DNA of 60,000 nucleotides from Cristatella mucedo (Eukaryota; Bryozoa; Phylactolaemata; Cristatellidae): the NCBI GenBank assembly GCA_009760855.2, contig WPIO01000135.1, forward strand, positions 188,001 to 248,000, in the 5' to 3' direction. The notes beneath the pieces were generated by a model. The model was not told where the DNA came from. It worked only from the letters and a program-made list of their open reading frames with translations, and did not search any database. This document shows positions 52,631 through 60,000 of the stretch, piece after piece (position 1 is the stretch's first letter; each line of letters begins with the position of its first letter). The position numbers and the translations under genes were made by a program.

Positions 52631-55600
52631 TGCGCGCGCGTGTGCAACAGGTTGTACCACCATTTGTTTAGTGCCTTACAACTTAATCGCTATTTAGGCC
52701 CATTATAAAAGCCACAGGGCTCGAGCCCACGAACTTAGCCATTAAGAGTGAGCACATTATACCTGGGCCAAACCAGAGTGCATAACATTGCTTAATCCAT
52801 AGAGACTGTTCTCAGAGACCGTTGAAGTCATAGAAAATGCTAAAGAACAGAAGCATGGCTGAGTAGTGAATTAATGCGATAGGTGAAGGTAAAGGCCTAC
52901 CCAACCATATGTTTTCGCGTAAGTTTGCCTCATCTTACATCTAACGGAGTACTTCCTACTGATTACACACGAGCTATCGCAGGCTTTAAAACAAAAACAT
53001 AATAAGACATTGTCAACACCTTTTACGTAGTCGATCAGGCATTCGTAGAGATGCAAACAGCTAGCTATGATCATATGATGACAAAGGTGGGGTGGTTCTG
53101 TCAGCATCATGAGATCCGACATTGAGACTGACATTGGCATCGACTACATCCAACTTGGTCGGCCTTGTCGAAATGAGTAGACAAATCGTAACAAACAATA
53201 CTTCCATATCGAATATGCGGCAATTGACAAGAAGCACTCAGATTTGGACTTTCAGTTTGGCAACGTGTCGACAGAAATGATCATCTTGGCTGCTTGAATC
53301 TCCCCTTATCAACAGGTCTCTGCATTCGATTTCAACAACCTTGTAAAGCTTGCAACTAAATTCTATAGGATAGACTTTCAAGAGGTCGAGCCGATCCTCT
53401 TGAGACAGCAGCTTCAAAACTTTCGCAGAGCACAGATGCAGATTCGGCACTGAAGAACAATAGGCCGTTTCCGTATCTAGCAGTCAAGCTGGCAGCGTCC
53501 GGCCAAACTGAGGCCGGCAATGATCACCTGTACAAGCAGGCACGACTTACTCTGTCACGCCCTTTATCAACCGCTAAGGGTAGCATGCGTTCAGCACATT
53601 GAAACTTATCAAGATCCCTTCAAACATTGATGGGTTTCGACTACGTCGACGAGTTTATGCTTTCCCTATTGATGATGTGATCAGCAAGCTCCAGATCCAG
53701 GCTTTCAATCACTTCCATGCAGATGAGCTTCTATAGAAACCTTGTTGAATCCCAGATGCACAATCCAAAAATGCTGATGTCGACAACAAACCATCTCCTC
53801 AACCGTTCCCAGATTAGCTCCTTACCTGATGATCCTTGTGATGATCTAGCCGATCGCTTCTCTCGATTCTTTGTGCAGAAGATAGACCTGGGATGACAAC
53901 CTCCCCACTAGAATGCTGTTCCTCGGTTCCTGGCTGCACCTCAATATCTGCATTTAAGCAGGTCACTAGTGATCTAGTCCTAAAGTTCGTATCTCAATCA
54001 AAGAAGACAGCAAGTCCTCTGGACCCTATTCCTACTGTCCTGCTCCTACGTTGCATTGATCTGCTGCTGCCATGCATAACTAACATCATTAATATGTCAT
54101 TAGCCTCAGGTCATGTCCAAGCACCTTTAAAAAAAGCTGTAGTCAGGCCACTTCTCAAGAAAGCTACACTAGACCAAGAGAACTTGAGCAACTACCACAA
54201 AGTCTCCGTTCTACCATTCCTATCAAAAACACTGGAACGGGTCGTGGCGGACCAGCTGAACTCGTATATCGAAGCCTTGCTAGTAAGTTCCAGTCTGGCT
54301 TTAGAGCTAATCACTTCACAGAGTCAGCATTGCTTAGGGTATACAACGACCTACTTAGGAATGCAGACATTGGTAGAGTGTCTCTGCTTGTTTTGCTCGA
54401 TCTTTCGGCACCTTTTGACACCATCGATCACAAAGTTCTTCTAGAGCGCCTCTCATCTCGCCTGGGCATCACTGGCACTGCTCTGCAGTGGTTCTGGTCC
54501 TATCTCAGTGGGAGACTCCAGAGTATTGACGTGAATGGACAAAGATCATCTGAAGTACTTCTGAAATATGGAGTACCTCAGGGCTCCGTGCTAGGTCTGG
54601 TTTTTTCACGGTTTATACTCTGCCTCTTGCTGATGTGACTGCCAAGCACAATCTAGGCTTTCACTTCTATGCAGATGACACTCAGTTGTACCTTTGCTTT
54701 GATCCCTCCCAGCCTTCCAGCACCTCCAATTCTCTAAACTCACTTGCTGCATGCATTGATGACATCCGCACATGGATGGCAGCGAATTTTTTAAAATTAA
54801 GCGATGACAAAACTAACTTACTAGTTATGGGCAAACCCAGTGTGATTCAGAGATTGGAAAGGCTGTCTCTCAAAATTGGCTCTGCCAGCATATCTCCTGT
54901 CGAATCAGCTCGAAATCTAGGTGTCATATTCCAAAGCGACCTCTCGTTAGACGACCATATCAGCTCCACAGTCAAATCTGCCTATTTTTAACGTCATAAC
55001 ATTGCTAAAATTCAGGCTTGTTTAGATAAGGATACCACATCTAAGTTGGTCCATGCATTCATGACATCCCGTCTCGACCTCTGCAACTCACTGCTTACTG
55101 GCCTACCAGCATGTGCGATCAGGCGATTGCAGCTGGTGCAAAACTCTGCAGCTAGGCTTGTCTGTCGTGAGCATCGCAGTTGCCACATTACTCCACTTCT
55201 CGCCGACCTGCACTGGCTACCAGTCAAGCAACAGATTGACTTCAAGGTTTTGTCACTCACTTTTAGGTCCCTTCATTCTATGGCTCCAGCCTATCTCTCC
55301 GACATACTCCCCCATCAGGCCAAGCATCGTACCACCTGCTTTTCGGAATCCAACAGTCTAGAAATACCTCGTACAAACCTCAAATCCTTTGGAGACCGTG
55401 CAGTTAGTTCGCATGCTCCCAAAGCCTGGAAATCCCTCCCGAGCTGCGTCAGAACATCCCCTGACCTGACCACATTTAAAAGGAACTTAAAAACACACCT
55501 ATATAGGACAGCATTTAGTGGGTCCCTGTGATTCGTCCTTCACGTGCTTATGCGTGCTGACACTGTGCATGCTGCCACTAACCACACCTGCAGGCTGACC

Positions 55601-56370
55601 CTGTGCATGTCACCCCTAACCATGTTATTCATTTTGTATGTTTATCAAGCATGATTTTACTCACCATTTATATGCATTTCCCTTTGCAGCAAATGTAAAG
55701 CGCCTAGAAAGAGATTAAGTTCTTTGAGGGCGCTTTATCAAGTACATTATTTATTATTTATTATTTACACACAGCTGCACCTACGCTTTGATCCCTCCCA
55801 GCTTTCCAGCACATCAAATTTTCTCGGTTCCCAAGCTGCATGTATTGCTGACATCCATACTTGGCAGGCAACAAACTTTCTCTATTGTATGTTCAGAAGG
55901 AATGATGATATTAACATATGCTTCCTGGCATAGGCAGCAGTCGCAAACGTATCACATAGAAGACTTTCGGTTTCCAATGCTTATCAGTTCTACCTGTCTG
56001 CTAAGCTTGAAAGTTATGCTTGTCAGCCATACCTGATTATCCTAGCTCTGCCACTGCAGGCAGACTAGGCCAGTGAGGCTGAGAGATAGATAGACAGACA
56101 CAGAGGCATAGAGACAGAGACGGGGAGAAAGACTGATTAATATAGCAGAATGACACTAAGACAGACAGACAGACAGACAGATGAGAAGACAGGCAGTGGG
56201 AGGAAGAGAGAGGAGAGAGAAAATTGACGACAAGCACACAAAATTGACTAGCAAACTAAACAGCAGTCACGATGCTTACCTCAGGAATAGCTGGACCAAA
56301 GTACGATGGCGACTTAAAGCTAATAATGGCAGAAGTCTCATTACTCATTGGAGCCATGGAAATAAGAACC
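48402..56370 (-). CDS. FAM91A1: FAM91A1 homologue, 3' part of gene (7 exons)
   Basis: FAM91A1 proteins bind TBC1D23 and help golgin-captured, endosome-derived vesicles dock at the trans-Golgi, with links to the WASH complex. Exons in transcript order: 56280-56370, 52010-52120, 51766-51879, 51609-51666, 51019-51376, 48765-48834, 48402-48590. All junctions are GT..AG and in phase: 991 bases, 329 residues plus TGA. Diagnostic blocks are SMAP..NE and [17 protein letters not shown], then [16 protein letters not shown] and [21 protein letters not shown] and FGIPLF, and [13 protein letters not shown] near the C terminus. They match, in order, what I know of animal FAM91A1, whose full length is about 840 residues, so roughly the N-terminal 60% lies upstream, beyond the window or in unread exons. 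Tail-to-tail with the cadherin gene. Confidence 0.92.
48765..48834 (-). CDS. FAM91A1: FAM91A1 exon
   Basis: Acceptor CACGTGCGTTTAG|C; one base completes Ser (LLDDK|S). It encodes [20 protein letters not shown] and EYQ, matching the helical segment that follows the FGIPLF block in the family. Donor ACCAG|GTGCGT, phase 0 out. The preceding intron (2.2 kb) holds a purine-rich tract and a decayed LINE. Confidence 0.87.
48835..49657 (+). other. FAM91A1 intron, purine-rich stretch
   Basis: From about 49080 the plus strand is strongly G/A-rich (GAGAGA, GGAGGG, AGATAGATAG words), grading into the (GA)n microsatellite. Open frames on the minus strand are low-complexity Ser/Leu/Pro. Confidence 0.6.
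49560..49627 (+). repeat. (GA)n microsatellite
   Basis: About 68 bases of GA dinucleotides, preceded by (GATA)n; CT on the FAM91A1 sense strand. Confidence 0.95.
49660..50000 (+). mobile_element. LINE family A, highly decayed
   Basis: Plus-strand remnants [20 protein letters not shown], then RACLDKG and AQNSEAGF, in the order of the C-terminal RT ORF. Many stops. It sits antisense in a FAM91A1 intron. Confidence 0.68.
50001..51018 (+). other. FAM91A1 intron, unassigned
   Basis: 1 kb. A 167-codon plus-strand open frame (50582-51085) has no recognised domain and overlaps the FAM91A1 exon on the other strand, so it is not called. Confidence 0.4.
51019..51376 (-). CDS. FAM91A1: FAM91A1 exon (longest)
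   Basis: Acceptor GCAATCTCCCTAG|GC, phase 1 in. It encodes [20 protein letters not shown] then CGYVTL, a variable Ser/Asp-rich loop, then [20 protein letters not shown] and VC. Donor AAGAG|GTAGTC, phase 2 out. Phase 1 acceptors at 51403 and 51421 would add 9 or 15 codons; the chosen one has the best pyrimidine tract. Confidence 0.85.
51609..51666 (-). CDS. FAM91A1: FAM91A1 exon
   Basis: Acceptor TTGGTTTCAG|GTG, phase 0. It encodes [19 protein letters not shown] and the first base of Gly. I chose donor CACTGG|GTAATG because it leaves phase 1, matching the next exon. A second donor, GAGCA|GTGAGC at 51532, extends the open frame by 76 bases but leaves phase 2 and fits no acceptor. Confidence 0.82.
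51766..51879 (-). CDS. FAM91A1: FAM91A1 exon
   Basis: Acceptor CACTTGCTTCTCTAG|TAC, phase 0. It encodes [20 protein letters not shown] and [17 protein letters not shown] (38 codons), the most diagnostic stretch of the family. Donor TACAG|GTAATC, phase 0. The next intron is only 99 bases. Confidence 0.94.
52010..52120 (-). CDS. FAM91A1: FAM91A1 exon
   Basis: Acceptor CCTGTACTTGTAG|GTG, phase 0. It encodes [20 protein letters not shown] and [17 protein letters not shown] (37 codons). Donor TTTTGG|GTATGT, phase 0. The preceding intron is 4.16 kb and carries a LINE and a SINE copy. Confidence 0.93.
52121..52665 (+). other. FAM91A1 intron, first part
   Basis: Includes GGTGGCGGAGCCAGGTGGGG (52293), which resembles one terminal repeat of the hAT-like MITE without a visible partner, a 14-base C run (52329) and a GT/GC repeat (52602-52643). 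Confidence 0.45.
52602..52643 (+). repeat. (GT)n(GC)n microsatellite
   Basis: GT dinucleotides followed by a short GCGCGCG block. Confidence 0.95.
52668..52790 (-). mobile_element. tRNA-derived SINE, decayed
   Basis: GGGCTCGAGCCCACGAACTT (B box and flank), GAGTGAGCACATTATACC and GGGCCAAACCAG keep the order of the minus-strand SINE; the tail (AACTTAATCGCTATTTAGGC) is decayed. Confidence 0.7.
52791..53639 (+). other. FAM91A1 intron, unassigned
   Basis: Possibly very old LINE sequence near 53100-53300; not firm enough to call. Confidence 0.35.
53640..55768 (+). mobile_element. LINE family A copy with RT domain
   Basis: After an RT-like scrap at 53640-53723, the copy runs in order: pre-RT block ([18 protein letters not shown]), [40 protein letters not shown], a [10 protein letters not shown] motif, the catalytic [14 protein letters not shown] block, [40 protein letters not shown] and [20 protein letters not shown]. 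It ends with the 3' UTR, hairpin (55697-55740) and an ATT-rich tail. Frameshifts near 54330 and 54610 and a stop at 54989 show it is dead. It has the best-preserved RT in the window and lies in a FAM91A1 intron, antisense to the gene. Confidence 0.92.
55769..56279 (+). other. FAM91A1 intron, last part upstream of 52120
   Basis: A short extra LINE scrap (55770-55880, [13 protein letters not shown]) follows the tail; then an (AGAC)n run at 56161-56181 and unassigned sequence. Confidence 0.5.
56280..56370 (-). CDS. FAM91A1: FAM91A1 exon (first seen in window)
   Basis: On the minus strand: acceptor TTTTGTTGCAG|G (phase 2 in), then [18 protein letters not shown] and YFGPAIPE, donor GAG|GTAAGC. 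The SMAP..NE and GPAIPE blocks sit just before VSSxWFKLY in known FAM91A1 proteins, exactly as here. The exon feeding it must end in phase 2 and was not found with certainty. Confidence 0.88.
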
Positions 56371-57027
56371 CTGCAACAAAATAAAGTCAAATAGAGAGAG
56401 ATAGAGTGAGAGAGAGAGAGAGAGGAGAGAGGGAGAGAGCAAGAGGGAGCAAAGACAAACCCTCAAGTAGCTCTGATCAAATTGGTCTGCAAGAGTAAGT
56501 TTGATCAGTGCCAACATTCACAAAATCCTGACTGCACATGACGGTTGCCTGCATCAAGGGGCTCCACGGTAAAAGGTTTGTTGCAACCGTGGTCCATCGT
56601 AGCACTAAATGTCAAACAACAACACTGCAACTTTTAACCGATAGTCATATGTTTAGGCCGATCGCAGTCTACATGTACTAGGGTACATACTTTAAGACTA
56701 GATCACGCATTCCTATTTGCCGGAACCGGAGTGTGAATGAAATATTTTCAGGCTAAGGCTGAAGGCTAAGACTTTCTTTGTTCCCTGCATTACCAACAAA
56801 TCCACACGTCAGAACAACATTCACGCAATGTACACAGCCAGCCCAACAGCCAACAGCTTCCTAAATCCTCTAATAAGGTTTGCAAGCATTTGAAATTCAG
56901 AAAGAGCGTTTGAAAAAACTATAAGGTCATAAAGCTGGATTTCCACAATCCAGCTTGTATGCTACCATTTCTCAAACTAGCAAGATAATCAAAGGTATAT
57001 GGCCAAGATCTTCACTGCTCATGAAAT
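56371..57027 (+). other. Upstream FAM91A1 intron or unread exons
   Basis: Contains a GA-rich run (56395-56450). A minus-strand acceptor at 56487-56488 followed by QFDQSYL resembles the residues expected before SMAP, but I could not find a donor in the right phase. Confidence 0.35.
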
Positions 57028-57181
57028 AATAATTATATAAAAATAGTGCACTTGATAAAGCACAGTCTGAGAACTAAATCGCTTTCTAGGCATTTTACAT
57101 TTGCTGCGAAGGGAAATGCAATTGAATGGTGAGTAATAGCATGCTTGATGAACAAACAACGTAAATAACATGGTTAGGGGT
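57028..57181 (-). mobile_element. LINE family A older copy, 3' portion
   Basis: Tail complement, hairpin and 3' UTR up to CATGGTTAGGGGT, where a plus-strand copy interrupts it. It continues at 57882. Confidence 0.88.
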
Positions 57182-57874
57182 TCTGCGACTTACTGCTCGC
57201 TGGCCTACCGGCATGTGCGATCAGGCGACTGCAGCTGGTGCAAAACTTCGCAGCTAGGCTTGTCTGTCGTGAGCAGCGCAGTTACCACATTACTCCACTT
57301 CTCGCCGACCTGCACTGGCTACAAGTCAAGCAACGGATTAACTTCAAGGTTTTGTCGCTCACTTTTAGGTCACTTCATTCTTTGGCTCCAGCCTATCTCT
57401 CAGATATACTCCCCCATCAGGCCAAGCATCGCACCATCTGCTTTTTGGAATCCAATAGTCTACAAATACCCCCGTACAAACCTCAAATCCTTTGGAGACC
57501 GTGCATTTAGTTCGTATGCTCCAAAAGCCTGAAACTCCCTCCCGACCTGCGTCAGAACATCCCCTGACCTGACAATATTAAAAAAGAATTTAAAAACACA
57601 CCTATTTAGGACAGCATTTAGTGGGTCCATGTGATTCGTCCTTGATATGCTTATGTGTGCTGACACTGTGCATGCTGCCACAAACCAGATTTGCATGCTG
57701 ACCCTGTGCATGTCACCCTTAACCATGTTATTCATTTTGTTTGTTTATCAAGCATGATTTTACTCACCATTCAATTGCATTTCCCCTTTGCAGCAAATGT
57801 AAAGCACCTAGAGAGAGATTCAGTTCTCTGAGGGCGCTTTATCAAGTGCATTATTATTATTATTATTATTATTA
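57182..57874 (+). mobile_element. LINE family A young 5'-truncated insertion
   Basis: It starts inside the C-terminal ORF ([13 protein letters not shown] frame; [20 protein letters not shown]) and ends with 3' UTR, hairpin and (ATT)8. It is flanked by TAGGGGT at 57175-57181 and 57875-57881, a 7-bp target duplication (6 bp if the first T belongs to the tail). Confidence 0.88.
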
Positions 57875-57881
57875 TAGGGGT

Positions 57882-58905
57882 GACATCTACAGGGTCAGCA
57901 TGCAAGTGTGGTTAATGGCAGCATTCACAGTGTCAGCATGCATAAGCACATCAAGGACGAATCACAGGGACTCACTACATGCTGTCCTAAATATGTGTGT
58001 TCGTAAGTTCTTTTCAAATGTGGTCAAGTCAGGGGATGTTCTGATGCAAGTCGAAGTGAGTTCCAGGCTTTGGGAGCATACGAACTGAATGCACGGTCTC
58101 CTAAGGATTTGAGGTTTGTACGAGGTATTGGTAAACTATTGGATTCCGAAAAGCAGGTGGTACGATGCTTGGCCTGGTGGGGAGTAGATCTGAGAGATAG
58201 GCTGGACCCAAGAATTAAGTGATCTAAAAGTGAGCGACAAAACCTTGAAGTCAATCTGTTGCTTGACTGGTAGCCAGTGCAGGTCGGCAAGAAGTGGAGT
58301 AATGTGGCAACTGCGATGCTCACGACAGACAAGCCTAGCTGCAGAGTTTTGCACCAGCTGCAATCGCCTGATCGCACATGCTGGTAGGCCAGTAAGCAGT
58401 GAGTTGCAGAGGTCGAGACGGGATCTCACGAATGCATGGACCAACTTGGATGTGGTATCCTTATCTAAACAAGCCCGAATTTTAGCAATATTATGAAGCT
58501 GAAAATAGGCGGATTTGACTGTGGAGCTGATATGGTCGTCTAACGAGAGGTCGCTTTGGATTATGACACCTAGATTTCGAGCTGATTCAACTGGAAATAT
58601 GCTGGGAGAGCCAACTTTGAGCGTCAGCCTTTCCAATTTCTGAATCACACTGGGTTTGCCCATTACTAATAACTTAGTTTTATCATCGTTTAGGTTTAGA
58701 AAATTTGCTGCCATCCATGTGCGGATGTCATCAATGCATGCAGCAAGTGAGTTGAGAGAATTCGAGAGGCTCGAAGGCTGGGAGGGATCAAAGCAAAGGT
58801 ACAACTGGATGTCATCCGCATTGAAGTGAAAGCCTAGATTGTGCTTGGCAATCACATCAGTGAGAGGGAGAGTATAAACCGTAAAAAGAAGCAGACCTAA
58901 ATCAA
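57882..58905 (-). mobile_element. LINE family A older copy, coding portion
   Basis: Continuation of the 57028-57181 copy: 3' UTR, then a long minus-strand open frame (about 58136-58900) with [40 protein letters not shown] and [20 protein letters not shown]. The catalytic motif reads NADD instead of YADD. 5' truncated next to a SINE. Confidence 0.9.
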
Positions 58906-58944
58906 ATAATAATAATAATATATAAGACCCTAGAAAACTATAAT

Positions 58945-59080
58945 TCATGTGTATAGCGCCCCAAGAGAACTTAATCTCCATTCAGGCGCTTCACACGTGC
59001 CTCGGGGCTCGAGCCCACGACCTCAGCCAGACCTTGGTCGGGGCGAGCACCTTAACCGCTGGACTAAACCAACCGTGTTT
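58945..59080 (-). mobile_element. tRNA-derived SINE, best copy
   Basis: Read on the minus strand: head with A-box-like GGTTTAGTCCAGCGGTTAAG, CCCGACCAAGGTCTGGCTGA, B-box-like GTGGGCTCGAGCCC, then the 3' end GAAGCGCCTGAATGGAG, ATTAAGTTCTCTTGGGGCGC. The 3' 40 bases parallel the LINE family A terminus. Confidence 0.87.
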
Positions 59081-59084
59081 CTTT

Positions 59085-59722
59085 TCAGGCAGAGAACTCA
59101 ATCTTTTTCTAGGCACTCTAAATTTGCTACAAAGGAAGCACAATCGAATGGCTAGTGGTAGCATACTCAATAAACAACAGGAATAGCATGGTTAGGGTTA
59201 CATGCACAGGGTCAGAATACAAATATAGGTGGAAGCCTGCACAGTGTCAGCTCCCATAAGCACACAAAGAACGAATGACATGGACCCTCTAAATGCTGTC
59301 ATAACTAGACGTTTTTTTAGTTTCTTTATAAATGTGGACAAGTCAGGACATGTCGTGATGCATGTCGGGAGTGAGTTTCTGGCTTTTGGAGCCTACGGTC
59401 TCCAAAGGATTTGAGATTTGCAAGGGCTATGGGTAAACAGTTAGATTCCGAAAACTAGGTGGTACGATGCATAGCATGGTCGGGGAGTAGATCTGATAGG
59501 TAAGATGGAGCCAAAGAATGAAGGGACCTAAAAGTGAGCGATAAACCCTTGAAGACGATGTATTGCTTGACTTGGAGCCAGTGCAGGTCGACGAGAAGTG
59601 ATGTGATGTGGCAGCTGCAAAGCACACGACAGACCAGCCCTGCGGCAGAGTTTTGCACTAACCGTAAGCAAATGAGTGTACAGGCTGGTAGACCAGCAAG
59701 TGATGAGTTACAGAAGTCAAGA
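59085..59722 (-). mobile_element. LINE family A copy
   Basis: Minus-strand hairpin (AGAGAACTCAATCTTTTTC), 3' UTR and C-terminal ORF remnants (LVQNSAAGLVCRVLCSCHIT). It ends abruptly at 59722 where a plus-strand fragment begins. Confidence 0.85.
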
Positions 59723-60000
59723 CATTTCATTCTTTGGCTCGAGCCTACCTATCAGATTTACTGCCCTACCTGGATAAGAACCGTACCACATGCTTTTCGG
59801 AATCTAACTGCTTACCTATACCTTGTACAAACCTCAAATCCTTTGAAGACCGTGCCTTTACTTTGTATACTCCCAAAGCCTGGAACTCACTTCCGACATC
59901 CGTCACGACATTCCCTGACTTGACCATATTTAAAGATAATTAAAAACGCACCTATTTATAACAGCATTTAGTGGGTCTCCGTGATATGTCCTTTGTGTGC
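59723..60000 (+). mobile_element. LINE family A fragment, inverted against its neighbour
   Basis: Plus-strand CFSESNCLPIPCTNLKSFED and YTPKAWNSLPTSVTT, then 3' UTR running off the window. Together with 59085-59722 it forms a 5'-to-5' inverted pair. Confidence 0.85.

Noticed and set aside
56461-56486. Minus-strand 26-base FAM91A1 exon (QFDQSYL) before SMAP
   Set aside because: The residues look right, but no canonical donor leaves phase 2, so it was not included.
58945-59080. tRNA gene on the minus strand
   Set aside because: Multi-copy, lacks a sound cloverleaf and carries a LINE-like 3' end; called as SINE.

Overview
The window is eukaryotic. Coding sequence is split into short exons with GT..AG introns, there are long (CT)n, (GT)n, (AT)n and (GA)n microsatellites, and much of the rest is decayed non-LTR retrotransposon. 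Gene content (a multi-repeat non-classical cadherin and a FAM91A1 homologue) points to an animal. High intron density and L2-like LINEs with (ATT)n tails suit an invertebrate such as a sponge or another marine phylum, but the sequence does not fix the phylum.

Positions 1-41862, plus strand, hold the 3' part of a large cadherin gene. I assembled 24 exons by hand. Every junction has a GT donor and an AG acceptor, reading phases match at all 23 junctions, and the joined frame stays open for 1580 codons to a TAG at 41860-41862, followed by overlapping AATAAA signals. The product has about 13 extracellular cadherin repeats (the first partial), a juxtamembrane alpha/beta segment resembling the membrane-adjacent region of CDH23/PCDH15-type cadherins, one transmembrane helix and a tail of about 77 residues. 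No EGF, laminin-G or catenin-binding region is visible. The 5' end lies outside the window.

Positions 56370-48402, minus strand, hold the 3' end of a second gene, recognised as FAM91A1 (a trans-Golgi vesicle-capture adaptor). Seven exons join in phase into 329 residues ending in TGA. The two genes are tail to tail, about 6.5 kb apart.

The rest is mostly repeats. LINE family A (L2/CR1-like) has a hairpin 3' end and (ATT)n tail, with many copies on both strands and a nearly complete one at 20418-23580 (minus). LINE family B is a relative ending in ATTAC-type repeats (37050, 42565, 45660). Several copies of a tRNA-derived SINE carry a 3' end closely matching LINE family A, which suggests the SINE is moved by that LINE. 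There is also a hAT-like MITE with terminal inverted repeats and imperfect 8-bp target duplication (33933-34209), a nested LINE insertion (57182-57874) and a fragment of a different LINE type (18231-18640).

I found no CRISPR array, operon or functional tRNA/rRNA gene. All calls come from reading the sequence; no database search was run.
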